Counted from the stretch's first letter, positions 34,296 to 42,714 are shown. The stretch is DNA of 64,000 bases from Acidobacteriota bacterium (GCA_022826195.1 JAJDVI010000076.1:21971-85970), one strand, 5' to 3'. The notes: a model not told the origin generated them from the sequence alone. Numbers and translations: made by a program.

Positions 34296-34616
34296 GTGAA
34301 GAGGAGAGAGTGGATTCCGTTCGTGTCGCTCGGGGTCTTCATGGCGGTGATGAACCTCACCATCGCCGCGTTCGGTTTCGAGCGGATCGACCGCCTGGAA
34401 ACGCGCATGGATCGCCTGGAGGTTCGCCTCGAGGCTCGTATGGATCGCCTCGAGGCCCGCATGGATCGCCTCGAGGCCCGTATCGATCGCCTCGAGGAGA
34501 GGTTGACCAGCCTGGAACAGCGTGTTTCGCGGATCGAGGGAGTTCTGCTGCTGCGGGAGCGACCCGACGGGGACGCCTTGTCCGGGGACGCCCGTCCCGA
34601 AGAACCGAGGGGCTAG
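34296..34616 (+). CDS. Small membrane-anchored coiled-coil protein with heptad repeats
   Basis: 106 residues from GTG 34296, after GGAGG. A basic start (MKRREW) is followed by one hydrophobic helix (IPFVSLGVFMAVMNLTIAAFGF). Then comes a coiled coil of near-identical heptads, MDRLEAR or variants, encoded by 21-bp repeats, and an acidic tail. ATG 34206 and ATG 34251 are in-frame alternatives that would add 15-30 polar residues. A TAGACT box at 34173-34178 could be the promoter. No family recognised; similar anchored coiled coils are scattered through bacterial genomes. Function unknown. Confidence 0.6.
   Translation: MKRREWIPFVSLGVFMAVMNLTIAAFGFERIDRLETRMDRLEVRLEARMDRLEARMDRLEARIDRLEERLTSLEQRVSRIEGVLLLRERPDGDALSGDARPEEPRG
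34387..34500 (+). repeat. Tandem 21-bp repeats encoding a heptad coiled coil
   Basis: About five units of ATGGATCGCCTCGAGGCC plus CGC/CGT. The last three are almost identical, with the first base of one ATG changed to ATC. Each unit adds exactly one heptad, so copy-number change would not break the frame. Confidence 0.75.
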
Positions 34617-34669
34617 GGGCTCGGCGCCGTCAAGGCCTGGTCGGAACCAACGCACAATGGCGGAACGAA

Positions 34670-34689
34670 ATAACTAGTGATATAGTTAT
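34670..34689 (+). promoter_or_regulatory. Putative ArsR operator overlapping the arsR promoter
   Basis: ATAACTA - GTGATA - TAGTTAT is a perfect 7-bp inverted repeat ending 6 bases before the arsR ATG. It is one of very few AT-rich stretches in the window. It contains a -10-like TATAGT (34681-34686). ArsR repressors bind AT-rich dyads over their own promoters, so autoregulation is likely. Confidence 0.65.
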
Positions 34690-34695
34690 ATCGTC

Positions 34696-35082
34696 ATGGC
34701 GACAACGACCCCGCTGAATGAGCAACTCGCGGCGGCGAGTCTGGGTGCGCTCGGGAACCCGACGCGTCTCAGGCTCTACCGGTTGCTGGTGCGCGCGGGT
34801 CAGCCCGGACTCCCGGTGGGGACGCTCATCCGGGCACTCGGCACGCCCGCTTCCACGCTCGCCCACCACCTCGCCTGCCTGACCCGGGCCGGTCTCGTGG
34901 AGCAGGAGCAGCGGGGACGTGAGGTGCGTTCGCGTCCTGATTTTGCCGCCATGACCCAGCTCATGGACTTTCTGACTGCCGAATGCTGCACGGGTGCGCC
35001 TTCGGCCGCATCGACGGAGGAGAACGACTGTGTCCCGACTGCAACTTGCCCTGAATGTGACGAACCTCGAGAAGGCGATTGA
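34696..35082 (+). CDS. arsR: ArsR-family arsenic-responsive repressor
   Basis: 128 residues with a winged helix: LGALGNPTRLRLYRLLVRAG at the N-terminus and recognition helix TPASTLAHHLACLTRAGLV. A vicinal pair C97-C98 follows helix 5 (FLTAECC), the arrangement of the Acidithiobacillus-type ArsR that senses trivalent arsenicals. The last 17 residues add C112, C118 and C121. This tail lies within a 53-base overlap with the next gene, arsI. The operator and a -10 box sit directly ahead of the ATG, suggesting a leaderless, autoregulated transcript. Confidence 0.88.
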   Translation: MATTTPLNEQLAAASLGALGNPTRLRLYRLLVRAGQPGLPVGTLIRALGTPASTLAHHLACLTRAGLVEQEQRGREVRSRPDFAAMTQLMDFLTAECCTGAPSAASTEENDCVPTATCPECDEPREGD

Positions 35083-35470
35083 CTTCTACTCGCGGATGTT
35101 CGCGACCGCGCCGGCGAAGGTGAAGCCGGGCTACGCGAACTTCGCGATCGCCGATCCGCCGTTGAAGCTCGTCCTCTTCGAAGGTGCCGAGGGGGCCACG
35201 ATCAACCATCTCGGCGTGGAGGTGGAGGCGGCCCGCCAGGTACGGGCGGCCGAAGGGCGGCTCCGGGAATCGGGGCTCGAGACGACGGGGGTGGACGACA
35301 CCGAGTGCTGTTACGCCCAGAAAACGGAGACCTGGGTGACGGATCCCGATGGGGCGCGCTGGGAGTGGTACGTGAAGTCGGGGGACGCGGAGCAGTTGCA
35401 GAACGTCGTGATTTCGACGGACGGGGCGGACGTGGGGGCGGAGGGGGCCGAAGGGGTCTGCTGTACCTGA
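35030..35470 (+). CDS. arsI: ArsI-type C-As lyase (VOC/glyoxalase fold)
   Basis: 146 residues from GTG 35030, after GGAGGAG. It closely resembles the ArsI/CadI group: SRLQLALNVTNLEKAIDFYS, PGYANFAIADPPLKLVLFE and NHLGVEVE. Probable metal ligands are Q5, H60 and E112. The arsenical-binding vicinal pair C93-C94 is in the signature TECCYA. ArsI cleaves the carbon-arsenic bond of trivalent methyl- or aromatic arsenicals using Fe(II) and O2. Its start lies inside arsR, so the two are co-transcribed. No arsC, arsM, acr3 or arsB is adjacent. Confidence 0.85.
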   Translation: MSRLQLALNVTNLEKAIDFYSRMFATAPAKVKPGYANFAIADPPLKLVLFEGAEGATINHLGVEVEAARQVRAAEGRLRESGLETTGVDDTECCYAQKTETWVTDPDGARWEWYVKSGDAEQLQNVVISTDGADVGAEGAEGVCCT

Positions 35471-35536
35471 GGGGAGGTGGCGGAGGTTTCAACAGGAATC
35501 ACGCCGATACGGACGCCATCCCGGCGGTCGCGGGCC

Positions 35537-35600
35537 GTCCCGCCGCCCGCCTGCGGCGGGCTGTGCCGGTCGGAGACCGGCGTTCCAAGCCGCTGCGCCA
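35537..35600 (-). repeat. Two-hairpin intergenic repeat, type B (copy 3)
   Basis: On the minus strand: GCGGCTTGGAAC, first stem GCCGGTC-TCC-GACCGGC, ACAG, second stem CCCGCC-GCA-GGCGGG, then CGGCGG. The gap between arsI and the AKR gene holds little else. Confidence 0.75.
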
Positions 35601-35652
35601 CGATCCCGGGCGGCGATCTGCGGGCGAAGCCGGCGGGCGTGACCCTGTCTGG

Positions 35653-37068
35653 TCAAGTCCGCGCTTCGACGTCGATTTCGATGGGGTGAGGGTGCGAGGG
35701 CTGCCCCGGAGCGCGAGCGACATCGGCGGTTGACGGGAGGCGTTCGCGAAAGACCGCCTGTACGTCCGGCCAATCTTTCTCGTGGGTGCGCGCCTCGACC
35801 CGAACGGCGTGCGCCATCTCGGCGTCGAGCGACTGGAGGGCGCCCTCCGCCCGGTCGAGGGCGAAGTGCGTCTGCGCCCGGATGCTGTCTCCGCCGATGA
35901 GGCGGTCGCGATGGGTCGGAGTGACCCCGGCAATCCGGATGTCGGGCCCGGTGCGGACCGCTTCCCGGAAGCCGGCGTCCGGATCCAGTTCGACGCCGCG
36001 CTCCGTGTTCCGCGCCGCGTAGGGCGCCGGGAAGTGGGTGACGTGGTGGTGGAGGTCTCCCGACGCGGTCAGGTACGGCGGCCGCCGGTACTCGTCGCCG
36101 CAGTCGCCGGGAATCGGGTCGAGGCCGGCCTGCGCCTCGGCAAGCTCCGCCCGGGACCGCTCTTCGAGCTCGAAATCGAACAGCCGGAGGTTGTCTTCGA
36201 GGTGGGTTCGCTCTCCGGGGCGCGCCCCGATGATGACCCCGGCCACTGCGGGCTGTTCCAGCACGTGGCGCACCGCCACATTGGCGATCGACACGCCGTA
36301 GCGGTCCGCGACCCGGCGCGCGGCGCGCAGCATCGCCTGGAAGCGGTCCCAGCCACCGGCCTGGTCGATGAAACGGCGGTACTTCATCTGCGACCAGGTG
36401 AGCGAGTCGTCGATCGGAGGCTCGGCAACGCCGAGCCAGCGATCGCTCAGCAATCCGCCGGCAAGGGTTCCATAGACCAGCATCCCGATCCCGTGCGTGC
36501 GGCACACGTCGGTCATCCGTCCCGCCGGCCGGCGGTCGACGAGCGAGTAACAGACCTGGTTCGAAACAATGGGGATGCCGCTCCGGAGCGCAAGATCAAG
36601 ATGGACCGCGTCGAAGTTCGTGACTCCGAGATGGCCGATCCGTCCCTCGGCCCGGATCTCCGTCAGGTGGAATAGGCAGTCCAGCCAGCCCGGATCGGGA
36701 TAGCTCCAGGCGTGGAACTGGAGCGCGTCGAGCCGATCGGTCCCGATGCGGTCGAGTGAGCGCCGGACCGCGGCTTCGACCTCCTGCCGGGACGAAATCC
36801 CGGGTTCCGGAACCCACTTGGTCAGCACCTGGACCCCGGGACGGCGTTTCCGCAGCGCGCCGGCGATGAGTTCGGCGGATCCGTAGTGATCCGCCACGTC
36901 CACCGTGGTGAAGCCGGCGTCCACCGCGAGTTCGAGCGCCCGGGCCGCCCGCTCGGTTTCGAGCGCGGCGCCGTCCCGCTCCTGGTCGGCGACCTGCCAC
37001 AGACCGGTCAGGACCCGGGACACCTCCAGCCCGGCGGCGAGCCGGGTCCGTTCCACCGCCGCGCTCAC
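35653..37068 (-). CDS. Aldo-keto reductase fused to a RidA/YjgF-like domain
   Basis: 471 residues from GTG 37068. The AKR barrel (about 1-320) has the catalytic Asp/Tyr in DVADHYGSAELI, Lys in VLTKWVPEPG and His in LQFHAWSYP. From about residue 340 a second domain has the RidA pattern: a GGD-S-I-RAQTHFALDRAEGALQ helix, then HAVRVEARTHEKDWPDVQAVFRERL. RidA removes reactive enamine/imine intermediates. The fusion suggests an oxidoreductase acting on a ketone or imine product. GTG overlaps the stop of the amino-acid permease (GTGA). Substrate unknown. Confidence 0.8.
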   Translation of the reverse strand: MSAAVERTRLAAGLEVSRVLTGLWQVADQERDGAALETERAARALELAVDAGFTTVDVADHYGSAELIAGALRKRRPGVQVLTKWVPEPGISSRQEVEAAVRRSLDRIGTDRLDALQFHAWSYPDPGWLDCLFHLTEIRAEGRIGHLGVTNFDAVHLDLALRSGIPIVSNQVCYSLVDRRPAGRMTDVCRTHGIGMLVYGTLAGGLLSDRWLGVAEPPIDDSLTWSQMKYRRFIDQAGGWDRFQAMLRAARRVADRYGVSIANVAVRHVLEQPAVAGVIIGARPGERTHLEDNLRLFDFELEERSRAELAEAQAGLDPIPGDCGDEYRRPPYLTASGDLHHHVTHFPAPYAARNTERGVELDPDAGFREAVRTGPDIRIAGVTPTHRDRLIGGDSIRAQTHFALDRAEGALQSLDAEMAHAVRVEARTHEKDWPDVQAVFRERLPSTADVARAPGQPSHPHPIEIDVEART

Positions 37069-38564
37069 CCGGGCGGCAAGGTGCGGAACAAACGGTCGGT
37101 GTCCACTCCCCGCTGGCGGAGCCGCGCCATTTCACGGAGATAGATGAGAGAGGCGACACCCATCACCAACAGCCACACCCAGGTCGAGTGGAAATACCAG
37201 GCGGCGGTCTCGGTGGAGAGGTCCCTCACGATGTGGAGGATCAGGAAAAGGCCCAGCAGCGCCGCGCCCCCGCCGCCGACCAGCACCTGCGCGGGCCTCC
37301 CCAAGACCTTCACCTCGCCCGCGAGGTCCGGGTTACGGCGCGGCAGGGTCACGAGCGACAGGCAGATGAGCCCGAAGTTGACGAGCATCGACGTCACCAG
37401 GATGTCGATCCCCAGGAAGAAGTCGCCGGCGAGGTGACTTCCCACGATCCCCACCGTCGCCATCGTGCCGCTCAGCAGGATCGCCACCCAGGGGGTGTGG
37501 AAGCTCCCGTGTACGGCAGCCACCCCCTTGGGGAAGATGCCGTCCTCGGCCCAGGCGAACATCATGCGGGAGACGGCGAGCAGCATGGCGGGGAGGTCGT
37601 TGATGAGCGCCACCGCGGCCCCGGCGAGGATCGCCGCGGTGCCGGCCGCCGGCAACAGATAGCCGAGCAGCCCCGGCGCGGTCACGTCGCGGACGGCCGC
37701 TTCCCCGGCGACGAACTGCCACGGCACGGCGTGGTACATCGCGGCGGTGAACAGGAAATAGAAACCGCCGACCGAGGCGATCGCGATCCCGATGGCGAGC
37801 GGGATGGTGCGGCCGGGGTTCTTCGCCTCGCCGCCGGCCTGCGCGATCGAGTCGAACCCGATGAAGGTGGCGAAGAGCACGACGGCTGCGGTCACGAACG
37901 GGACGAGTTGGAGCGGCGTGGCCGGAGCGTCAGGGACCGATCGGCCGTCGCTCGCCATCAGCGCCGCGGCGAAGTCCCCGTGGTCGAACGCGAAGCCGCT
38001 GACGATCACGACCCCGCCGAGCGCGAACATCAGGAACATCATGGGGACCAGGGTCCGCTCGTAGAGCTTCAGTCCCCGCACGTTCACCAGCACGAAGGTC
38101 CACAGGAACGCGATCGAGATGCCGACCCGCACCGGGCCGCGCTCGAGGGTTGCGGCAACCGCGGAGTAGCCGAGCGCGCCGGCCATGTCGCGGATGAAGG
38201 GAACGAGCAGGTACGACACCACCCCGATGGCGATGGACAGTCCGAACCACTGGGAGAAGCTGGCGATGAACCCCCACCAGGGACTGAGCGCCCGGCTCGC
38301 GTACACGTAGCTGCCACCGGCGCGCGGCATGGCGGAGCCCAGGCTGCCGTAGGCAAGCGCCGCCAGCACGGCCGGCACGGCCGCGAAGGCGTAGGCGGGG
38401 AGGACGTAGGGCCCGATCTCGGGGATGCCCCGGAGCAGCGCAAAGGGCATCACGTTGATCGCCGCCCCGAGCATCGAACAGATCCCGGTGGCCGCGAGCC
38501 CCATGAGGCCCAGGTTCCGGGCGAGCCCGGTGCTGGAGCCCTGGTTTCGGGACGAACTCGTCAT
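37065..38564 (-). CDS. APC-superfamily amino acid permease
   Basis: 499 residues from ATG 38564 with about 12 hydrophobic helices. The N-terminal helix block GLMGLAATGICSMLGAAINVMP has the broken-helix Gly-rich pattern of APC transporters. FATFIGFDSIAQAGGEAKNPGRTIPLAI is the signature in helix 6-7. A proton-coupled amino acid or amine transporter is expected; the substrate cannot be told. Overlap with the AKR-RidA gene suggests import and metabolism of the same compound. A TAAGGT box (38579-38574, minus) lies 9 bases from the ATG. Confidence 0.88.
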   Translation of the reverse strand: MTSSSRNQGSSTGLARNLGLMGLAATGICSMLGAAINVMPFALLRGIPEIGPYVLPAYAFAAVPAVLAALAYGSLGSAMPRAGGSYVYASRALSPWWGFIASFSQWFGLSIAIGVVSYLLVPFIRDMAGALGYSAVAATLERGPVRVGISIAFLWTFVLVNVRGLKLYERTLVPMMFLMFALGGVVIVSGFAFDHGDFAAALMASDGRSVPDAPATPLQLVPFVTAAVVLFATFIGFDSIAQAGGEAKNPGRTIPLAIGIAIASVGGFYFLFTAAMYHAVPWQFVAGEAAVRDVTAPGLLGYLLPAAGTAAILAGAAVALINDLPAMLLAVSRMMFAWAEDGIFPKGVAAVHGSFHTPWVAILLSGTMATVGIVGSHLAGDFFLGIDILVTSMLVNFGLICLSLVTLPRRNPDLAGEVKVLGRPAQVLVGGGGAALLGLFLILHIVRDLSTETAAWYFHSTWVWLLVMGVASLIYLREMARLRQRGVDTDRLFRTLPPG

Positions 38565-38609
38565 CGAACTTCCACCTTACCAACCCGGCCGCGGTGAAAG
38601 AATGCCCGT

Positions 38610-38861
38610 GTGGCCTACCGGATCAAGGTGTCTTCTCGTGGCGCCATCACGCTGCCAGCGGCCGTGCGGCGGAAGTTGGGAATAGGGAGCGGCCACCTGC
38701 TGGTGTTGGAAGAGAAGCCTGAGGGCATCGTGTTGACGCCTTGCCTCCCTGGTTTCCATCGCTATTCCGATGCCGAGATCGAGGAATGGGCCGTCGCCGA
38801 CCGGTTGGAGGATGACGAGCGCGATCGTTTGCTGGATGTCCTGAAGGTGTGCCGGCCGTAA
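38610..38861 (+). CDS. AbrB/MazE-type DNA-binding protein
   Basis: 83 residues from GTG 38610. The N-terminal half is a swapped-hairpin AbrB fold: YRIKVSSRGAITLPAAVRRKLGIGSGHLLVLEE. The C-terminal half is acidic with DAEIEEWAVADRLEDDERDRLLDVL, resembling the toxin-binding tail of MazE/VapB antitoxins. No toxin gene lies downstream: 62 bases later the convergent ubiD gene ends. It is therefore an orphan antitoxin or a stand-alone regulator. Divergent from the permease gene. Confidence 0.75.
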   Translation: MAYRIKVSSRGAITLPAAVRRKLGIGSGHLLVLEEKPEGIVLTPCLPGFHRYSDAEIEEWAVADRLEDDERDRLLDVLKVCRP

Positions 38862-38923
38862 GGGATCGGGCTTCGCTCGACCGGGTAGTTGCCCGGGATG
38901 AGCGTCCTCCGGTGAACGTCGCT

Positions 38924-40807
38924 TCAGATCACCCCGTGCAGCGGCCGGCCGGGAGCCGCGAGGGCGTCCACCCGGCGGCCGACCGCGGGGTCCTCGATAA
39001 GGGGCGGAGCGTGGTGGGGCTTCAGGCGGGCGTCGATGAGCACCGGCTCGACCGCGCTCCAGTGCTTGTGGCGGATCACCGCCCGGCGGCCGTGCACGTC
39101 GTGGGAGGGGTTGGACCGGGTGAAGGCCACCCAGAGCAGGTTCCGGAGGGTCTCGGCGGCGAAGTCCGGGTCGTCGCAGAGGACCACCAGCGGCATCCCG
39201 GTGAGGTCGGCGCCCGCTCGCTCGGCGGTGTCGAGGGCGTCCCACAGCGGAGCGAGATCCCGGTCCACCCGTTCGTAGGCGTCGAACCGCGGGCCTCCCA
39301 GCGCGAAGACGCCCGGCAGTACCACCGAAAGGCCCGAAAACCCCGGGGGCAGCGCCTCTCCCACTGCCACCGGCACCTCGCGGGCCAGCGACCGCCGTTC
39401 CGGGCCCGCTCCGGCGATCACCAGCTTCGATCCGGCGTTCAGGCCGGTACCCGAGTAGTCGAGGGTGTCGATGGTCGTGCGGGTCTGGAAGTGGAGATCG
39501 GTGGCGAGGTCCACCCGGCGGAGGACATGGTCCAGCATCCCCGGTATGTCGTGGGCGGCCAGTTCCGGAGCGTCTTCCGAGGCCGCGATGAACAGGTACT
39601 TGGCCAGCGAGCACTGTCCGAAACCCAGGATCGCGTTGGCGATGGTCCACAGTTCCTGCGGCCGCCGGCCGGTGAAGGGGGAGTAGCGCTCGCTGCCGAC
39701 CGCCAGCAGCAGCGGGTGGACCCCGGCCGCGTCCACCGCGTGCACCGAATGGACGCCCGGCAGGGTGGTCGGCACCATCGGCTCGGTGATCTCGTGGATG
39801 AGCTGGCCGAAGGTGGTGTCCTCCTGCGGGGGACGGCCGACGACGGTGAGCGGCCAGATGGCTCCCTTGCGGTGCGTCACGGAAGTCACCCGCAGGACCG
39901 GGAACGGATGGGTCAGGCTGTAGTAGCCGAGGTGGTCCCCGAACGGGCCCTCCGGCAACGTGCGGCCCGGGTCCACCCAGCCGGTGATCGTGAAGTCGGC
40001 GTCCGCCGAGACCACGAAACCATCGTCGCGCCGTTTCCAGGCGAAGCGGCGTCCGGCCAGCATCCCGGCGAACAGCAGTTCGCTGAGCCCCTCCGGGAGC
40101 GGCATCACCGCTGCAAGGGTGTGGGCGGGTGGCCCCCCCACGAAGATGCTCACCCGGAGGGGCTCGCCACGCCGCTCGGCGGCGGTGTGGTGCACCCCGA
40201 TGCCGCGGTGGATCTGGTAGTGCATCCCCGCTTCCGCTTCGGCGTACTCGCCTCCGGCGAGCTGGATGCGGTACATCCCGACGTTTGAGGCCAGGGGAGC
40301 GCCGAGCGGCCCCTTGCCGGGGGGAACGCCGGGGTGCTCGGTGAAGACCTGGGGCAGGGTGATGAAGGGCCCCCCGTCGTCCGGCCACGAGGTGATGCGG
40401 GGGACATCGGAGAGGGTGATGGGATGCGCCTGGCTCGGAGCCGTGCCGGCACGGCGGGGCAGCGAGTGGATCGCCGCCGTCGCGGCGCCGAGCGGGGCGG
40501 AAGGGCGGTTGCGGAGATCCGAAAAGATCTTGCCCGGCGCCGCCCGGTAGCGGACCGCGGCCTTCGCCCCGTCGAGTCCGTGCCGGAGCAGGAAACGGGC
40601 TCGCTCCATGGTTCCGAAGAGGTTGGAAACGCAGGGAAACGCCGATCCCTTCACGTTCTCGTAGAGGATGGCGGGCGCTCCGGCGGCGTAGGCGCGGCGC
40701 TGGATCTCGGCGACTTCGAGGTGTCCGTCCACCTCGTCGGGCACCCGGACCAGCATCCGGTTTCGTTCGAGATCGCGGACGGCGTCGGCGAGCGACCGGT
40801 AGGGCAT
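38924..40807 (-). CDS. UbiD-family decarboxylase
   Basis: 627 residues from ATG 40807. The N-terminus (YRSLADAVRDLERNRMLVRV) and the core blocks YENVKGSAFPCVSNLFGTMERA, GMYRIQL, HTAAERRGEPL and GPFGDHLGYYSLTHPFPV match UbiD. The conserved E-x-PFGDHLGYY provides the catalytic glutamates around the prenylated-FMN site. Candidates are 4-hydroxybenzoate-type decarboxylation in quinone synthesis or aromatic/other acid decarboxylation. No ubiX (prenyl-FMN synthase) is in the window. A TACCCT box lies 11 bases ahead of the ATG. Confidence 0.88.
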   Translation of the reverse strand: MPYRSLADAVRDLERNRMLVRVPDEVDGHLEVAEIQRRAYAAGAPAILYENVKGSAFPCVSNLFGTMERARFLLRHGLDGAKAAVRYRAAPGKIFSDLRNRPSAPLGAATAAIHSLPRRAGTAPSQAHPITLSDVPRITSWPDDGGPFITLPQVFTEHPGVPPGKGPLGAPLASNVGMYRIQLAGGEYAEAEAGMHYQIHRGIGVHHTAAERRGEPLRVSIFVGGPPAHTLAAVMPLPEGLSELLFAGMLAGRRFAWKRRDDGFVVSADADFTITGWVDPGRTLPEGPFGDHLGYYSLTHPFPVLRVTSVTHRKGAIWPLTVVGRPPQEDTTFGQLIHEITEPMVPTTLPGVHSVHAVDAAGVHPLLLAVGSERYSPFTGRRPQELWTIANAILGFGQCSLAKYLFIAASEDAPELAAHDIPGMLDHVLRRVDLATDLHFQTRTTIDTLDYSGTGLNAGSKLVIAGAGPERRSLAREVPVAVGEALPPGFSGLSVVLPGVFALGGPRFDAYERVDRDLAPLWDALDTAERAGADLTGMPLVVLCDDPDFAAETLRNLLWVAFTRSNPSHDVHGRRAVIRHKHWSAVEPVLIDARLKPHHAPPLIEDPAVGRRVDALAAPGRPLHGVI

Positions 40808-40928
40808 GGGCGGTGGGGAGGGTAACGGGAGAGAGCTCAGTTGAAGCCGGCCTTCCAAGCCGCTGCGCCGTCGGGGCTGGTTGGGGTGTTGCCGGCCGGG
40901 GATTGCCGTGAGGCGGAATGGAGTTACG

Positions 40929-40984
40929 ACGTGCGCGGCGCGGAGCGCCGCGGTGCCGGTCTGGAGACCGGCGTTCCAAGCCGT
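40929..40984 (-). repeat. Two-hairpin intergenic repeat, type B (copy 4)
   Basis: On the minus strand: CGGCTTGGAAC, first stem GCCGGTCTCCAGACCGGC, ACC, second stem GCGGCGC-TCC-GCGCCGC, then GCACGT. A decayed half copy (GCCGGCCTTCCAAGCCGCTGCGCC complement) precedes it at 40847-40870. Confidence 0.78.
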
Positions 40985-41002
40985 ACGTGCCGTGGCCCGC
41001 AG

Positions 41003-41008
41003 TAGGAT
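41003..41008 (+). promoter_or_regulatory. -10 box (TAGGAT) directly before the arginase gene
   Basis: TAGGAT ends 6 bases before the ATG and there is no Shine-Dalgarno sequence, the leaderless pattern. Confidence 0.45.
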
Positions 41009-41014
41009 GCGGCC

Positions 41015-41998
41015 ATGGAGAAGAAAACGATCAGCCTGATAGGTGTGCCGCTGGATTTGGGCGCCGGGTGCCGGGGGGTGGACATGGGGCCCTCCGCCAT
41101 CCGGCGCGCGGGGATCGCCTCGCGGCTCGAGCGGCTCGGGGCCGTGGTGGAGGACGCCGGGAACATCGAGGCGCCCCTCGCCGAGACGCTCTCCGGGCCG
41201 GGCGAGCCGAACGCCCGCTATCTCGAGGAGGTCGTCCGGGTCCTCGAGCACCTGGCGCGCGAGGTGCGCCGTCATCGCGAGGCGGGCCGGCTCCCGGTGG
41301 TGCTCGGCGGCGATCACTCCATCGCGCTCGGCACGGTTTCCGGCATGACCGGATGCGCGCATCGCGGGGGCGGCTACCCACTCGAGCAACGTCTCGGGCT
41401 CCTGTGGGTGGATGCCCACACGGATGCGAACACCCCGGAGACCACCCCCACCGGCAACCTGCACGGGATGCCGGTGGCCGCAATGTTCGGCCGGGGTTCC
41501 GAAGCGCTTACCCGGGTGGGAGGTTTCGCCGCGGGGGCCAGGAGGCTGGAACCCCGAAACGCCGCCCTGATCGGGGTCCGGAGCGTCGATCCGGCCGAGG
41601 CCGGGGTGGTGGAGGACCTTGGGATACGGGTGTATACGATGGAAGAGGTGGATCGCCGGGGCTTTGCGACCGTGGTGGACGAGGCGGTCGCCCGCGTGCT
41701 CGACGGGACCGACGGGATGCACCTCAGCCTCGACATGGACGGACTCGATCCGGAGATCGCCCCCGGGGTCGGGACTCCCGTCCGCGGCGGGCTCAGCTAC
41801 CGCGAGGCGCACAGCCTGATGGAGGCGGTGGCGGAGAGCGGCGGACTCCGGTCACTCGAGGTGGCGGAGGTCAATCCGATCCGCGACGTCCGCAACCAGA
41901 CCGCCGAACTCGCGGTGGAGCTGGTCGCCTCCGCCCTCGGCAAGCGGACGCTGCCAGGGGTCGGCGGATCCCGAAACCGTCCGGCCGCCCCGCAGTGA
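41015..41998 (+). CDS. Arginase (ureohydrolase family)
   Basis: 327 residues. The manganese-binding motifs are complete: GGDHSIALG, DAHTDANTPE and SLDMDGLDPE. The start ISLIGVPLDLGAGCRGVDMGPSAIR and the block NLHGMPVA are typical of arginase (RocF) rather than agmatinase. It hydrolyses arginine to ornithine and urea. Stop overlaps the next gene start by 3 bases. No rocD or urease gene is nearby. Confidence 0.9.
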   Translation: MEKKTISLIGVPLDLGAGCRGVDMGPSAIRRAGIASRLERLGAVVEDAGNIEAPLAETLSGPGEPNARYLEEVVRVLEHLAREVRRHREAGRLPVVLGGDHSIALGTVSGMTGCAHRGGGYPLEQRLGLLWVDAHTDANTPETTPTGNLHGMPVAAMFGRGSEALTRVGGFAAGARRLEPRNAALIGVRSVDPAEAGVVEDLGIRVYTMEEVDRRGFATVVDEAVARVLDGTDGMHLSLDMDGLDPEIAPGVGTPVRGGLSYREAHSLMEAVAESGGLRSLEVAEVNPIRDVRNQTAELAVELVASALGKRTLPGVGGSRNRPAAPQ

Positions 41999-42705
41999 TC
42001 CTTCACTCCCCGGACGGCGGCTCGGGGACGGTCAGCGCGGCCCTCCACGAACCCGTTACCGCCGGGGGCGCCGGCCCGCTGCTCGCGCTCACCCACGGGG
42101 CCGGCGGAAACCGGGACACGCCGGGGCTCGTCTCGCTGGCCGAGTCCCTGGCGGAGCGGGGGATCCGGACGCTTCGCTTCAACCTGCCGGCGGCCGAAGC
42201 CGGACGGAGGCGGCCCGACGGGGCGGGCCGGGCGATCGCCTGCGTCGCCGCGGTCGCCGGCTGGGCGGCGCGGACGTTCGAAGGCCCGCTCTTCCTCGGC
42301 GGCCGCTCCTTCGGGGGAAGGATGGCGTCCCTCCTGCTCGCGGACGAAACCGCGGAAGCGCGCCGCCTGGTGGCGGGGCTGGTGTTCCTCGCCTATCCGC
42401 TGAAACCGCCGGGCAGGGCGGAGGTCCCGCCCGAGCGGATGGAGCACCTGTCCCGGATCGGCGTCCCCACGCTGTTCGTGAGTGGCGACCGGGATCCCTT
42501 CGCGCCGCCGCCGCTGCTGAACCCCGTAGTCGCCGAAGCACGCGCCCAGGTGCGCTGGATCGCGGGGGGCGACCACGGATTCCGGGTGCCGAAGGCCGTT
42601 CTCACCGCCACCGGGCGCACCTCCGCTGAAGTTCGGGACGAGATCGCCGGAGCGGTGGCGGCGTTCGTCACCGCCACCGCAGCGGGTTCCGTCGGCGCCG
42701 CCTAG
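41995..42705 (+). CDS. Alpha/beta hydrolase (dienelactone hydrolase / TEX30-like)
   Basis: 236 residues from GTG 41995, overlapping the arginase stop. THGAGGNRDTP is the oxyanion-side motif. The nucleophile Ser lies in GGRSFGGRMAS, the Asp in FVSGDRDPFA and the His in GGDHGFRVPK. This arrangement matches the KANL3/TEX30-like group of small hydrolases. Substrate unknown. Confidence 0.78.
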   Translation: MILHSPDGGSGTVSAALHEPVTAGGAGPLLALTHGAGGNRDTPGLVSLAESLAERGIRTLRFNLPAAEAGRRRPDGAGRAIACVAAVAGWAARTFEGPLFLGGRSFGGRMASLLLADETAEARRLVAGLVFLAYPLKPPGRAEVPPERMEHLSRIGVPTLFVSGDRDPFAPPPLLNPVVAEARAQVRWIAGGDHGFRVPKAVLTATGRTSAEVRDEIAGAVAAFVTATAAGSVGAA

Positions 42706-42714
42706 AGCGCGCCC

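Noticed and set aside
38849..40288. Long plus-strand frame opposite ubiD
   Set aside because: UbiD on the minus strand has clear family motifs; the plus-strand frame is a shadow.
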